Source: Leuctra nigra (lineage: Eukaryota; Arthropoda; Insecta; Plecoptera; Leuctridae). From it: 64,000 nt of DNA. Where the stretch lies: positions 25,945,060 through 26,009,059 of the forward strand of contig OW203768.1 of assembly GCA_934045905.1 (NCBI GenBank), written 5' to 3'. Below are positions 11,146 to 21,496 of this stretch, one piece after another. The position numbers and the translations under genes were made by a program. Position 1 is the stretch's first letter. Every line of letters begins with the position of its first letter. The notes under the pieces were generated by a model that saw nothing but the letters and a program-made list of their open reading frames with translations, searched no databases and was not told the DNA's origin.

Positions 11146-12306
11146 TTATCCAATCTACAGTTTGTTATTTCAATGATGCATCTTACCTCTATTTTCTCGA
11201 GAATGGATGGTGACGGTGACAACCCAGAAGTTTCCTCTCGTAATGCCCCTCCGGACGCGTGATAAAAATAACATAATTTGGAAATGATTTAATACAATTG
11301 GATAGTGAAAGGAAATTTCATGTTTCACTTCCGAATACTCTCAGTCCGAGTGTTTCCCGACGACCTCCGAGCCCTCGAGCCCTCAACAGCCTGCAGGACC
11401 TGTCTGGGCAATGCACGACTTCACTGTTCTTGTGCCCTTGAGAGAGCACGTTCCCCGGGAACTCACGCGATGTCTGAAGTACACATGCAGAACCACGGCG
11501 TGACGGACATGCAGGGAGATTACGTTTTTGCCAACACACAAACAAGGCCAATAAACCTGCGTAAAATGTATCGATTTTGTAAAACGGATTCGTTGTGATT
11601 TTCAACTTCGATTTCCTTTTTTCCTCAAGCTGATTTCGGCAAGATTTCGCCCAGTGAACGCAGAAATGTAAGATCCCTACCTATCAAGATCCCTAGTAGT
11701 ACCTACCTAGTAGAACTACTACCTTGTTATGAAAAGTAACTTACCATCCACATCACAAAATTTGTTGGCGACGTCCCTTCGCGCATTGTCCTATACAACT
11801 ATATAGGATTGTCCTATCCTATTTCGACCTATACAGGCACAGATGCTTCCTCCCATCATTCGATCTCCCCAGCAAATAAATAATTTGATGTTAAATCCAT
11901 TTTTTTACTGATGAATATTTCCTTTGGTTACAATGATTCAATAATTGTCAATTATCAGTTTGTGAACAATTCCATTATTAACAATAGAGATTCATGTATT
12001 CTTGCATTTAATCATTAAACTATGTTTCCAGGACAACGAATAGAAATTATTTCAAATTGAACGTGTAAATCAATATTGGCGCCGCTAACAGAAGTTTGTT
12101 TTCATATGTGTCACTTGAAGAACTGTCACATACGTCTCAATCTTCACTGGCACTTGCAATAAACTCTCTTCAAAGCATCAGGAGCAAAATACCTGGGAGA
12201 ACACATTGAACTGCCTCTTACAGCTGATGTTCAATCAGTAAGCACGATATTTCATGTATTTATGATACTTCTACCCTGAAAATTAATATTTTTATGATGT
12301 CAGAAG
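11146..12306. other. Unassigned stretch
   Basis: Two overlapping opposite-strand frames at 11305-11605 are unrecognised and one must be a shadow of the other. I see no other feature. Confidence 0.4.
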
Positions 12307-12398
12307 ACTTCCATCGGATTGAGATAGCTTCTGTTGAAAATATAGAACATTGTGATTGTTGAAAATATGTTTAAAGCAAATTAATTGAAACGTATTCC
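12307..12398 (+). repeat. Repeat R4 (TIR-bearing element), 5' part of the target copy
   Basis: CTTCCATCGGATTGAGATAG up to GAAACGTATTCC matches 60709-60800. The match resumes after the LINE at 18761. The LINE therefore inserted into a copy of R4, and the copy near 60.8 kb shows the uninterrupted state. Confidence 0.85.
12387..12398. repeat. Target-site duplication of LINE copy 1 (left)
   Basis: GAAACGTATTCC is repeated exactly at 18761-18772, immediately after the LINE tail. This fixes both ends of the element. Confidence 0.95.
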
Positions 12399-12479
12399 CC
12401 CCCCGAAGGACTGCCACCTTGACGCGGTGGTGGGGCTTAAGGGGCCAACCCACGGGCTGGTCCCAACTAAGAGCAGTCC
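12399..12479 (+). ncRNA. HDV-like self-cleaving ribozyme at LINE 5' end
   Basis: The element's first 81 nt fit the nested double pseudoknot. P1 5' strand CCCCCC pairs with GUGGGG, with one C-U mismatch. P2 is GGACUGC with GCAGUCC, 7 bp and perfect. P3 is CACC/GGUG with loop UUGACGC. P4 is GGGGCCA/UGGUCCC. J4/2 is AACUAAGA, placing a cytosine where the family has its catalytic C. The predicted cleavage site coincides with the element 5' end defined by the target duplication. HDV-like ribozymes are known at the 5' ends of several LINE groups; this instance is a fold prediction only. Confidence 0.75.
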
Positions 12480-13188
12480 ACTCATTGCACAGCGGGATTC
12501 GTGCATATCATCATTTCACCATCATTTTCCTCTATTTTTATTTTCTCTGTCTCATTTTTAAATGCCATTCCTGCTTGTGCAATGAGTAATGTTGACGACT
12601 ATGCAATACGGACATTCTCTATATATTATTTCACTTGCACCCGGTCGAGTGGGTTCCTGAATGGTGACCGGAGTGTAGCTTTGGGAGCAGACATCACTTT
12701 TCTCATTTCACCACATCACCCTCATCATCATTCTTGTCATCTCTTACTTACCTGTTTCTTCTCTCTTCTTCTTCTTCTTCTTCTTCTTCCATTTTCTGTC
12801 AGCTTCCAGGTCGCACTAAAACGCCCACCCGCGTGTTTGCCGTGCGTGGAGACCCGTAAGGGAGGAAAGGACGATCCTGGTAGCTGAGGATTCGTGGCAT
12901 ATAAAACCACCATAATCCAACACACTGCTTTGGCTTCTGCTTCTTCCGAAACGGGAGGCTGGGGACTAATCCATCCCCAGCCAACCGGCTTGTTCGTATG
13001 TGTTAAAGCTGCAACATGGATGAGCGGGTGGTCTACATTGGCATGATGATGCATACTGGTGTCCCAGTCGGTATGCTGTCACTCATGACTGGTGTAGCGC
13101 TACCCGCTATACCTTCTGGACAACCCTGGTATTTCTAAAATATCCCATTTGTGGCTCCGTGGTGGGTGGGGATCCAGAAGATGAATTA
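12480..13188 (+). other. LINE copy 1 5' untranslated region
   Basis: About 700 nt between ribozyme and ORF1. It carries short open frames and a CTT repeat at about 12766-12790. It is conserved with copy 2 except that the CTT run differs in length and sequence. Start codons here may influence ORF1 translation. No independent gene is supported. Confidence 0.6.
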
Positions 13189-14538
13189 ATGATTGATTTT
13201 ATTATGACGACCACAGCAAACTCCCCCCCTCCCCCAACTTTCAACAAAAATAATACAAATGACAACGAAATAACTCAAAGTGAACCAATACCTAATTTAC
13301 TCGATAAAATTATTGATCCAAAAACAATTTATAAAATGAATTCAAACACTAAGTTTTTCATTATAACAAGATCGGAGCAGGAAGCCACTTTCAACGGCGT
13401 CTCTCCCTTTAAGTTGCAAAATTTTATCCAAAAAGACATTGGCAGGGTACAAGTGAAGAGACTTAGAGACGGCTCTTTACTTATAGAAACTGAAAATAAA
13501 GATCAATCAACTCTTCTAATGTCACTCAAACTGCTGGGCACATTCCCAATCAACGTCGCTCCACACGCAACTCTGAACACTTCCAAGGGCGTGATTTACT
13601 CGAGGGATTTACTTAACTTTTCAGAGGAAGAATTATTAAAAGAATTTGAAAGCCAAAATGTAATATTTATAAAGCGCATAATGTCACGTGTAAATAAAGA
13701 ACTTGTACCGACGCCAATGATTTCCCTTACTTTCTCCTCAACAACCCTTCCTGAATATATTTTCGCTGGGTTTATTCGAATACCTGTTCGACTGCACATC
13801 CCAAACCCATTCAGGTGCTTAAAATGTCAACAACTTGGACACACACATCACAGGTGTGAGAAGGCATATGCTTGCGACAGATGCGGCTCTCCGACCGAAC
13901 ATGGGAAACCATGTGACGGGGAGCCCTTCTGCGTCAACTGCAAGGGAGACCATCCATCTTGGTCACGCGAATGCACCACCTGGAAAAGAGAGAAGAAAAT
14001 ATTAGAAATTCAAACAAAGGAGAAAATGACACCACAAGATGCGCGACGTAAATTTTTCCAATTATTTCCAAACTTTTCTAAACCTAAAATTACATACGCA
14101 CAATCAGTAGCAACTCCACCTCCAGTATTTACACCTAAAACATCTGAAAAGTCCGAACTGGAAAATGTATTTAAGATGATGGAACAATTACTCGCAGGAC
14201 AAACTGAAATGAAAGCTAAAATTGATGAACAGACAAAACAAATAAATGAATTACGAAAAGAAAATGAAACTCTTAAATTAGAAAATATTAAAATGAAATC
14301 TAAATTAGGCATAATTAAACCACCCCCTCAAAAGACCCCAGTAAAACCTGCAGCACCATTAAAAACAAACCCTACTGTGAAATTAAACAGATCCTCCTCA
14401 AACTTGAGTACAGAGGATCTGAGAGCTACCAAAGTTAAGAAGACTGTAGGCGTCAGTGGTGATAGCGATTTAATGGACACCACTGAAACCAATCCCGCAT
14501 CGGCGGTGATTGGAAATCCTAACTTAGGAGTAGGCTAG
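13189..14538 (+). CDS. LINE copy 1 ORF1, gag-like RNA-binding protein (intact)
   Basis: About 449 residues from the ATG at 13189; an ATG at 13204 is also possible, and the GTG at 13159 is upstream and unlikely. The protein packages element RNA as a ribonucleoprotein in related LINEs. It has a low-complexity acidic/proline start and a middle region containing a putative RNA-recognition-like fold (VKRLRDGSLLIET...LLGTFPINV). Three consecutive cysteine knuckles follow: CLKCQQLGHTHHRC, CDRCGSPTEH...C and CVNCKGDHPSWSREC. A charged heptad-like coiled coil (KIDEQTKQINELRKENETLK) comes next, then a Lys/Pro/Ser-rich tail. It is open throughout, unlike its counterpart in copy 2. ORF2 begins about 50 bp after the stop. 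Confidence 0.9.
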   Translation: MIDFIMTTTANSPPPPTFNKNNTNDNEITQSEPIPNLLDKIIDPKTIYKMNSNTKFFIITRSEQEATFNGVSPFKLQNFIQKDIGRVQVKRLRDGSLLIETENKDQSTLLMSLKLLGTFPINVAPHATLNTSKGVIYSRDLLNFSEEELLKEFESQNVIFIKRIMSRVNKELVPTPMISLTFSSTTLPEYIFAGFIRIPVRLHIPNPFRCLKCQQLGHTHHRCEKAYACDRCGSPTEHGKPCDGEPFCVNCKGDHPSWSRECTTWKREKKILEIQTKEKMTPQDARRKFFQLFPNFSKPKITYAQSVATPPPVFTPKTSEKSELENVFKMMEQLLAGQTEMKAKIDEQTKQINELRKENETLKLENIKMKSKLGIIKPPPQKTPVKPAAPLKTNPTVKLNRSSSNLSTEDLRATKVKKTVGVSGDSDLMDTTETNPASAVIGNPNLGVG

Positions 14539-14589
14539 TCAAACCATCTGTGATATATTTTATTTTATATTTTATACATCAATTTTATC

Positions 14590-17500
14590 ATGGATTTTAT
14601 ACAATGGAACTGTAATAGTTTTAACGTTCACAAAGAGGAAGTGAAGATTTTATGTGCTGATTTTAATCCTATTGGTTTTTTTACAAGAAACCCATTTTAA
14701 GCCTTCCTCTACACCTATCCTACGTGGATATTCTTTTTACCGTAAAGACAAGATTTCATGCGATCGGGCGAGTGGAGGTGTGGCGCTAGTAATTAATGAT
14801 AATTACTACGCCGATCAAATTTTATTACAAACACCATTGCAAGCAGTAGCTGTCAGGATGCACCTTCCCAATCCCGTTTCAATATGCAGTCTTTATTTAC
14901 CACCGACAGAGCGCCTAAATCTTCAAGACCTCAACAATCTTATCGCGCAATTACCCCCACCACTTATGTTAACCGGAGATTTTAATTCCCATAATGTACT
15001 ATGGGGCAGCGATCACACTGACGCACGTGGTACGCTAGTGGAAGACTTTTTAACTTATAATAACTTAGTTCTTTTAAACACCGGATCAGCCACTCATTTT
15101 AGTTCTGCCTACGGGTCTTTTTCAATGTTGGATTTAGCGTTATGTACTCCTTCACTATCTCTTCAGATAGAATGGAATGTACATGACGACTTATGCGGAA
15201 GTGACCACTTTCCTATCAAGATTAAATTAATGGCACACAATACATCTCATATAAGACACAAGAAATGGAAACTTAAACTTGCGGACTGGGACAAATTTAA
15301 GGAGCTGGCTGTTTTTGATGAAAGCGTAGTTTTCCCTGACATAAAAGAACAAACGAAAAACATTACCGATACTATTATTCAGGCTGCGGAAGAAACGATC
15401 CCACAAACATCTGGAAAACCTGGGCGTGTCCCTGTCCCTTGGTGGAACGAGGCATGCGCCCAGGCAATTTTAAAACGGAAGAGAGCTCTAAAAATATTTA
15501 ACAAATACCCAACTGAAACAAATTTACGATCATTTCGACAACTAAGAGCAAAAGCACGTTTTACCATTAAACAATCCCGCAAGTCCTCCTGGCAGAATAA
15601 CGTATCTTCAGTAAACCACCGTACGCCATCGTCACAAGTTTGGGATAAATTAAAAAAGATATCGGGTAAATTTATGACTGTTCCCATTGCCGGCCTTAAA
15701 ATTGGAAACTCTGTAGTAACATCACATGACCTTATTGTTGAAGCACTAGCTGACCAATTTTATAACATCTCGAGCTCTGCCAATTACACTCCAGCATTCG
15801 TAACAATCAAAACCAGGGAAGAACTGAACATTATTAATTTTAATTCAAACAACACGGAGTTTTACAATCAACCTTTTACCTTTTGGGAATTGACTTCGGC
15901 AATACAGGAGTCGCGAGACAGTGCACCGGGTCCCGACTCAATTCATAACAAAATGCTGAAAGCCCTTCCAGTATCGTCCCTTTACTACATTTTAAACCTT
16001 TTTAATAGAATTTTTAGTGAAGATGATTTCCCTTCAGCTTGGCAAGAAGCCATCACGATTGCCATTCCTAAACCCGGAAAAGATCGCACTAAACCAGAAA
16101 GTTACCGACCAATATCCCTGACAGCATGTTTATGTAAAATTTTAGAACGTATTATTAACCGTCGACTTGTGTGGGTCCTTGAGACGAGAGGCCTTATTGC
16201 TGCTGAGCAATCTGGTTTCCGCCGACATCGCTCCACAATAGATCATCTTACCCACCTAGAATCTCTTATTCAAGACTCTTTTATTTCAAAACATCATCTT
16301 TTAGCTGTATTTTTCGACTTAGAAAAGGCATACGACACAACCTGGAGGCACGGAATTTTAAAAACTTTACACAAATGGGGTTTTAGAGGCCATCTTACTT
16401 ATTTTATTAACAATTTTATGTCAAACCGGAGTTTCCGAGTTCGTCTCGGAAACACCATGTCGTCTCATCGTATACAGGAGAACGGTGTACCTCAGGGCTC
16501 CGTTCTAAGTTGTACCTTGTTTTTAATCGCTATTAACGGTGTCTCTTCTTCCATTAAAAAGCCTGTAAACTTCTCCCTTTTTGTCGACGACCTGGCAATA
16601 TTCTATAAATCATCCGGAATATGTACAGCCGAACGCCAGTTACAATTAACGATCGGTCGTCTAGAGAAATGGGCTGAGGCAACAGGCTTCAAATTCTCAA
16701 CCAGTAAAACTTTGTGCATTGATTTCCACCGCATTCGAGGTCTTCATCCACAGCCTAATTTAAAGCTTCTTGGAGGAAACATCACAGTTTCTGAGACGGT
16801 AAAATTTTTGGGAATGTTATTTGACAACAAACTAAACTGGAAAGCACATATAAATGAATTAAAAGTAAAATGCTCTAAATCGCTAAATATTTTAAAAATA
16901 CTTACTGGAACTTCGTGGGGAGCCGATCGAGTGACGATGCTTCGACTGTACCGTGCCCTGGTGAGGTCTAGGCTGGACTACGGTAGTATGGTCTATTCTT
17001 CAGCCAGGGTGTCGTACATAAAAGCACTCGATACTGTGCATCATACAGCTTTGAGACTGGCAACAGGGGCGTTTCGAACGAGCCCTGTAGTCAGTTTGTA
17101 CTGTGATTCTGGCGAGCCACCCCTTGATGTGAGGAGAGAATATCTACTTTGTAGCTACGTCTCGACTCTTCAAGGTATGCCCAATCATCCGACGTACTCT
17201 AAAGTGTTCCGTCCCAATTACAAACGAATATACAACACAAAAGCTAAAGCCACAAGACCGCTTGGAATTCGTCTCTCGGAAATCTTGAAGAACAGAAATA
17301 TTGAGTTACCAGAGGTTCAGAGGATCAGATTTATGAAAATCCCTCCCTGGACTGTCTCTCGGCCAATATTAAATACGTCTTTAAGTATGTATCCAAAGGC
17401 CTAAACCACGAATACAAATTACCAACAACTCTTTAATAAAATGTGTGAAGTTTTTAAAGATTTTATTTTAATATATACAGATGGTTCAAAATTAAATGGA

Positions 17501-18274
17501 TCTGTGGGCTGCGGTTACACGGTATCGAGAACAAATGTGGGTTATAAACTCAACCCTGATTGCAGTGTATTCACAGCTGAGTTGTATGCAATCCACCAAG
17601 CCCTAAAATTTATTAAAACATCACACAGTAAACAATTCTTAATATGTTCCGACTCACTGAGCTCTATCCAATCTCTTGACAAATTCTCCCCTAAACAACC
17701 CCTTATACAAGATATTCAAACAATTTTACATGATCTGAACAGCCAAGGATATTTGATCAGCTTTTGCTGGATCCCTGGCCATGCAGGGATAGCTGGTAAC
17801 GAGAAAGCCGACCAGACAGCCAAAGAAGCCACGCTCCAGCCAGAACTTGACTATCGATGCGTTCCATCAAATGATCTAAAAAACAAATTTAAAGAACAAA
17901 TGAAGATTAATTGGCAGGAAAAATGGAACAATGTCTTAACTAATAAACTTAAATCTATTAAAACATTGATTGAGCCATGGAAATCATCATCTAGGGAGAA
18001 TAGAAGAGAAGAAATAGTACTTACCCGCATGCGCATAGGCCACAGTATACTCACCCATAGCTTTCTGCTACGTCGTGAAGACCCGCCTGAGTGCGAAGAA
18101 TGTCTGGAGCCGCTAACTGTCCGTCACCTGTTGCTGGACTGTGACAGGTTCCGGGATCTGCGGCGTCGGCTGCAGATGCCGCGGGACCTGGAACAGATCC
18201 TGGGGGACGAGACGAAGGCAGTCGACCGCCTGGTTAGCTTTCTTAAGGAAGCCGGAATATTTTATCTACTCTAG
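14590..18274 (+). pseudogene. LINE copy 1 ORF2 (endonuclease-RT-RNase H), disabled
   Basis: It starts ATGGATTTTATACAATGG at 14590. Compared with copy 2, the stretch GGTTTCCTTTTACAAG reads GGTTTTTTTACAAG, a 2-base loss at codon ~30 that shifts frame before the endonuclease. The endonuclease and RT are then open from about 14654 to 17404, including QETH, GDFNSHNVLWG, GVPQGS and FVDD. A TAA at 17402-17404 replaces a Gln codon and separates the RNase H domain. RNase H is open from 17441 to 18274, with YTDGSK, AELYA, CSDS and WIPGHAG. Both lesions are private to this copy. Otherwise the protein is nearly identical to copy 2. Confidence 0.95.
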
Positions 18275-18699
18275 GACTTACCTGTGATAATTATCTGTGA
18301 TTTAGACATAAGTACATTTTACTGTTTTACACTTTTTACATATTTATTTTAACACGACTCGGATGCAAGTATTTATAAAGAATGCATCTGGGTCAATGCA
18401 CACTTTTGTGTGATGTGTATTTTAACTTATCATCTAGTCATCATACGTTTTTATTTATATTGCATCTTTCTTTTAGCACGACCCAGTTGCAAGTATTTAT
18501 AAAGAATGCATCTAAGTCAAATGCACACTTTTGTGTGATGTGTATTTTAACTTACCATCTAGTCATTTTACGTTCTTATTTATCCACACTTTTGTGTTAC
18601 TTATATTTTATTAACTAACAATCTAGTCATTATACATATTATTTTATACACGTATATTATCACTACATGCTAAATGTTTAGATATAATATAATAATTTC
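18275..18699 (+). repeat. LINE copy 1 3' UTR with tandem repeats
   Basis: A unit of about 120 bp is present in two fairly complete copies and a third partial one. Its landmarks are AAGAATGCATCT, CACACTTTTGTGTGATGTG, TATTTTAACTTA and ATCTAGTCAT. The same arrangement occurs in copy 2 (41640-41930), so it is part of the element and not a later expansion. CACACTTTTGTGTG is a small hairpin within each unit. Confidence 0.8.
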
Positions 18700-18760
18700 G
18701 GCGCAACATAACCTCGTCGTTGACGCGCCGTTAAACCATAATAATAATAATAATAATAAT
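18700..18760 (+). promoter_or_regulatory. LINE 3' recognition stem-loop and (TAA)n tail
   Basis: GGCGCAACATAACCTCGTCG continues through TTGACGCGCCGTTAAACC to a (TAA)n tail. GGCGC pairs with GCGCC around an inner GTC/GAC hairpin. The same 3' block ends the SINE copies in this window, so it is the likely site bound by the LINE reverse transcriptase to prime reverse transcription. That role is inferred from known LINE/SINE pairs. Confidence 0.75.
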
Positions 18761-19400
18761 GAAACGTATTCCATTTCTCAAGGTGACTAATAGTCGAAAT
18801 GTATAAATTACACAGACACTTGTGGTTTTGTCCTCGAAAAATTGTGTAAACTCCCTGAAGCTGTCATGAAATCACCAGCCAGCCGCGCTGTGCTGACTGC
18901 TGAGCTTGTTAGTCGACAGTCGGAGGCTAAACGTGTCGGACGGGTGTGTGTCGCTGCGCGCTCTGTGTGTTTATCATGCATTGCTTTGCTGCAATACGAC
19001 TGCGTACAAGCTAGTGAGGGGTTTCTATGCACTCGCGCTTGTAGCTAGATACTTCTTTGTATTACTTTGACTTTGTGTGATTTAGTCCATGTCTTGAGGA
19101 TTGCCACGTCGAGGACATCGGGCTTCAAGCGCAGATTCCCAATATAGTGTGTGGGTTCTCGTGGTCATGCAACTATGTGTTTAATCGGGAGTGCTTGTTA
19201 TGTGAGATGCCGCTGACGTTGTTAAGAGGAGTCCTCAGAGCGGCCTTATGAGATTGAAACTTAGCGAACTTAGCCCTGTGATAGCGGGTAAACGGTAAGA
19301 GTCTAAGACTTGCTTTAAACGAAATTTCGAATATTACACATTCTTGATTGATAGTGCTTGATCAAAATATCAAAATAATTTTTGATTTGTAAGTTTAACT
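18761..19400 (+). repeat. Repeat R4, remainder of target copy with right terminal inverted repeat
   Basis: After the duplicated target GAAACGTATTCC, the sequence to about 19010 matches 60788-61010 in the same orientation. The last part (19217-19400) is the reverse complement of 60497-60662. R4 therefore looks like a DNA element with terminal inverted repeats of about 165-180 bp: the left end is preserved at 60.5 kb and the right end here. The short plus frame at 18842-19048 and the opposite minus frame are shadows of this repeat. Confidence 0.7.
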
Positions 19401-19408
19401 TTTCGGGT

Positions 19409-19865
19409 CCCCCCACCGTTGGCTGCCACCTTAGCGCGGTGGTGGGGTTTGCGTTGGCCAATGATCCATTGCAGCTACGCCGGCGAGCATATGCTCATGT
19501 GTAAGGGTTACCCATGCCGGACAGATCAGTGGTGAGGTCCAGACAAAGAGCAGCCAGGGTCGGCCTAACCATGTCCTCCCTTGAATTTGCGGTCCCCTCC
19601 CCTCCCCTCGGGCCGGCCTACCCCCTCGAGATGGTGATCCCCCTGAAATCGGGTTCCGCCGCCCGAATCCTCACACCCCCGGTCCGTCCCCATTCCGGCC
19701 TGGCCTCCCCACCAGTGTTGGACTCCCCCGGATCGAGCCCGTTAGGACGACCCCTCCCCATGTCCACCACTTATATCAACAAAGTTAAATGCAAAAATGC
19801 AAAAATTAATGTGCGCAATATAACCTCGTCGTTGACGCGCCGTTAAACCACAATAATCTATCTAT
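19409..19865 (+). mobile_element. SINE copy 2
   Basis: A 457-bp SINE starting CCCCCCACCGTTGGCTGCC and ending at the GTTGACGCGCCGTTAAACC stem-loop plus a short A/T/C tail. It is flanked by CTTTTCGGGT (19399-19408) and CTTTCCGGGT (19866-19875), a 10-bp duplication with one mismatch. Compared with other copies it has an extra CCCCTC unit near 19600. It sits directly against the right end of repeat R4. The plus frame at 19514-19846 is SINE sequence and not a gene. Confidence 0.9.
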
Positions 19866-19875
19866 CTTTCCGGGT

Positions 19876-20980
19876 CCCTCCCTTCCCGCGCCCCTTAGGG
19901 CCTCTACTGCTTCAGGTAATCGCCTGGCCGCCTCTAGAAACTCCACCGAATTTCTTGCCACTCTGGCCCACTGGAATTAAATACGTAAAAAAAATTATAC
20001 AAATGACTTATCTAAGTAGCAAGATATTTAAGAAAAATGATACTCTTATTAAAAAAAAGAAATAAAAAAAATATACTAACCTTCCACAAATCAATTGTTG
20101 CTAATTTCTTCCACATTCTACTTTCACAAGTCAATACTGCTCGGAAAACCACAACACAATGCGAATGCACGGTCTCTCGAGCGCGAACCGAGAGCATACC
20201 TCCCCCACTCTACCTACATATCTTCCATCCGATTGGATGCTAAGACGCTCAGCGGGGGGAACCGACCAATGGAAACGATGAAAAGCCGCTTACGTAACTT
20301 TATCATAATTAGAATCAGATAATAGGCGTTCCTGAATTTATAGAAATAAAATGGCGGTCATGATAGGAAAACTGCAATAATGAGTGATTGGACATAAATG
20401 ATAATAAAAATTACGGCATAACCATCATGATAATGTAGCACAAAATGTTTTATCTAATTTTTAATTAATAAAAAAAAAAATAAACTCGCCAAACCTCAAG
20501 TGATTGTGTCGTAGCAAAACCAAAGCAACAAAAAGCACAAACGCATCAAATGCTTGAAAACTACACCCCAAGCGCAGTAATATTTCTAATATCCTAAGAT
20601 TATAATATGAGTAAAAAGGTATATGCATTAAAGAAAAATAGTACATCTATCCATTAATGTTAATGGTACTAATAGATCAATGATAACGAGAGAGCTAAAA
20701 GGAATAAGTCATGAGTATATTGTAAAAACAATATAAAGCAAGCTTCTAACTTATAAAAGTAATAACCGAAACTCCGAACAACACAGAAATGAAAATTACT
20801 ATTGTTCTGGAGGACCGTACACATCCAGGAAGGCTGCATCACAATTGAAATTGTGGCCATTCACTTCTGAAAAACGTCTAGTCAGATAAGAAAACAAATC
20901 TCTAAGCGCACGCTCCAATCTGGAAGGCGGATAGACAATGCGGAGAGACACACGCGCCTGGGTGGTGAGTAAAATCGTAG
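19876..20980. other. Unassigned stretch
   Basis: AT-rich, with short frames on both strands that show no domain. Nothing recognised apart from a few A- and T-runs. Confidence 0.4.
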
Positions 20981-21496
20981 TTAACAAAGAAAAGCATGAG
21001 TAAGCATATTTGCATGAAGTATAATCGGAACGCTATCGACACCCAAAAACATAGGTGGGTCGGGGAATAAATAATTTTGACGCCGTTCCTGGGGGTTCAA
21101 AATGGGCTCCAGCGAAACAACCTGCGGATTATGAGCTAAAACCACCCCCGGAACTGCATACTGCGGAGTGTCCACATCTATTGGATTACCCCGCGAATAA
21201 AGAACAGGTGGAACCGCTGTGGTTGTGGATGGTCTTACTTCCGCTTCCATAGGTGGTACTGCCCTGGATGTAGATGGTCCATCTTGCGCCGACCATTGGC
21301 CTTGGTTCCTTGTTAACGTTAAAACCACCCGAGGGGATGACACGGGTTGGACACGTCGCGGACGAGACACGGATGTGTGATTTTTTCGATGACAGAAGGC
21401 GCATTGCATTGTAGACAACAGAACTGTGTAGAACCGCGAAAACAAAACGTATTTTCTAATGAACACCTGGCAGAGCAACACATCCTGTGATTCCAA
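20981..21496 (-). CDS. Hypothetical 171-residue protein, divergent to the CCHC ORF
   Basis: I do not recognise it. It contains one CAFCHRKNHTS motif, which could be half of a zinc knuckle, and then a proline/serine/threonine-rich stretch without transmembrane segments. It begins almost exactly where the plus-strand ORF at 21487 begins, so the two overlap head to head by about 10 bp. Shadow frames lie on the opposite strand. It may be a gag-like fragment from the same unidentified element. Real coding status is uncertain. Confidence 0.25.
   Translation of the reverse strand: MESQDVLLCQVFIRKYVLFSRFYTVLLSTMQCAFCHRKNHTSVSRPRRVQPVSSPRVVLTLTRNQGQWSAQDGPSTSRAVPPMEAEVRPSTTTAVPPVLYSRGNPIDVDTPQYAVPGVVLAHNPQVVSLEPILNPQERRQNYLFPDPPMFLGVDSVPIILHANMLTHAFLC

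Larger units (their letters stand above)
12399..18760 (+). mobile_element. Full-length I-type non-LTR retrotransposon (LINE copy 1)
   Basis: A 6,362-bp element flanked by a perfect 12-bp duplication. Order: C-run and HDV-like ribozyme; 5' UTR with a CTT-rich pyrimidine tract; ORF1 (RNA-binding gag-like); ORF2 (endonuclease, RT, RNase H); 3' UTR with tandem repeats; conserved 3' stem-loop; (TAA)n tail. APE endonuclease, RT and RNase H together with a CCHC ORF1 put it in the I group. It is nearly identical to the copy at 35691-41941. ORF1 is open, but ORF2 carries a 2-base deletion near 14685 and a CAA-to-TAA stop at 17402, so it cannot supply its own ORF2 product. Confidence 0.95.

Noticed and set aside
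11305..11605. Overlapping plus (97 codons) and minus (95 codons) ORFs
   Set aside because: They are mutual shadows in a GC-richer patch. Neither has a recognisable domain.
12737..13054. 105-codon minus ORF, also at 36029-36346
   Set aside because: It lies antisense in the LINE 5' UTR and is duplicated only because the LINE is. No domain.
19514..19846. Plus frames in SINEs, e.g. starting PDRSVVRSRQRAARVGLT, seen at several loci
   Set aside because: The same peptide recurs because it is SINE sequence. Frames break at different places in different copies, and there is no selection for coding.
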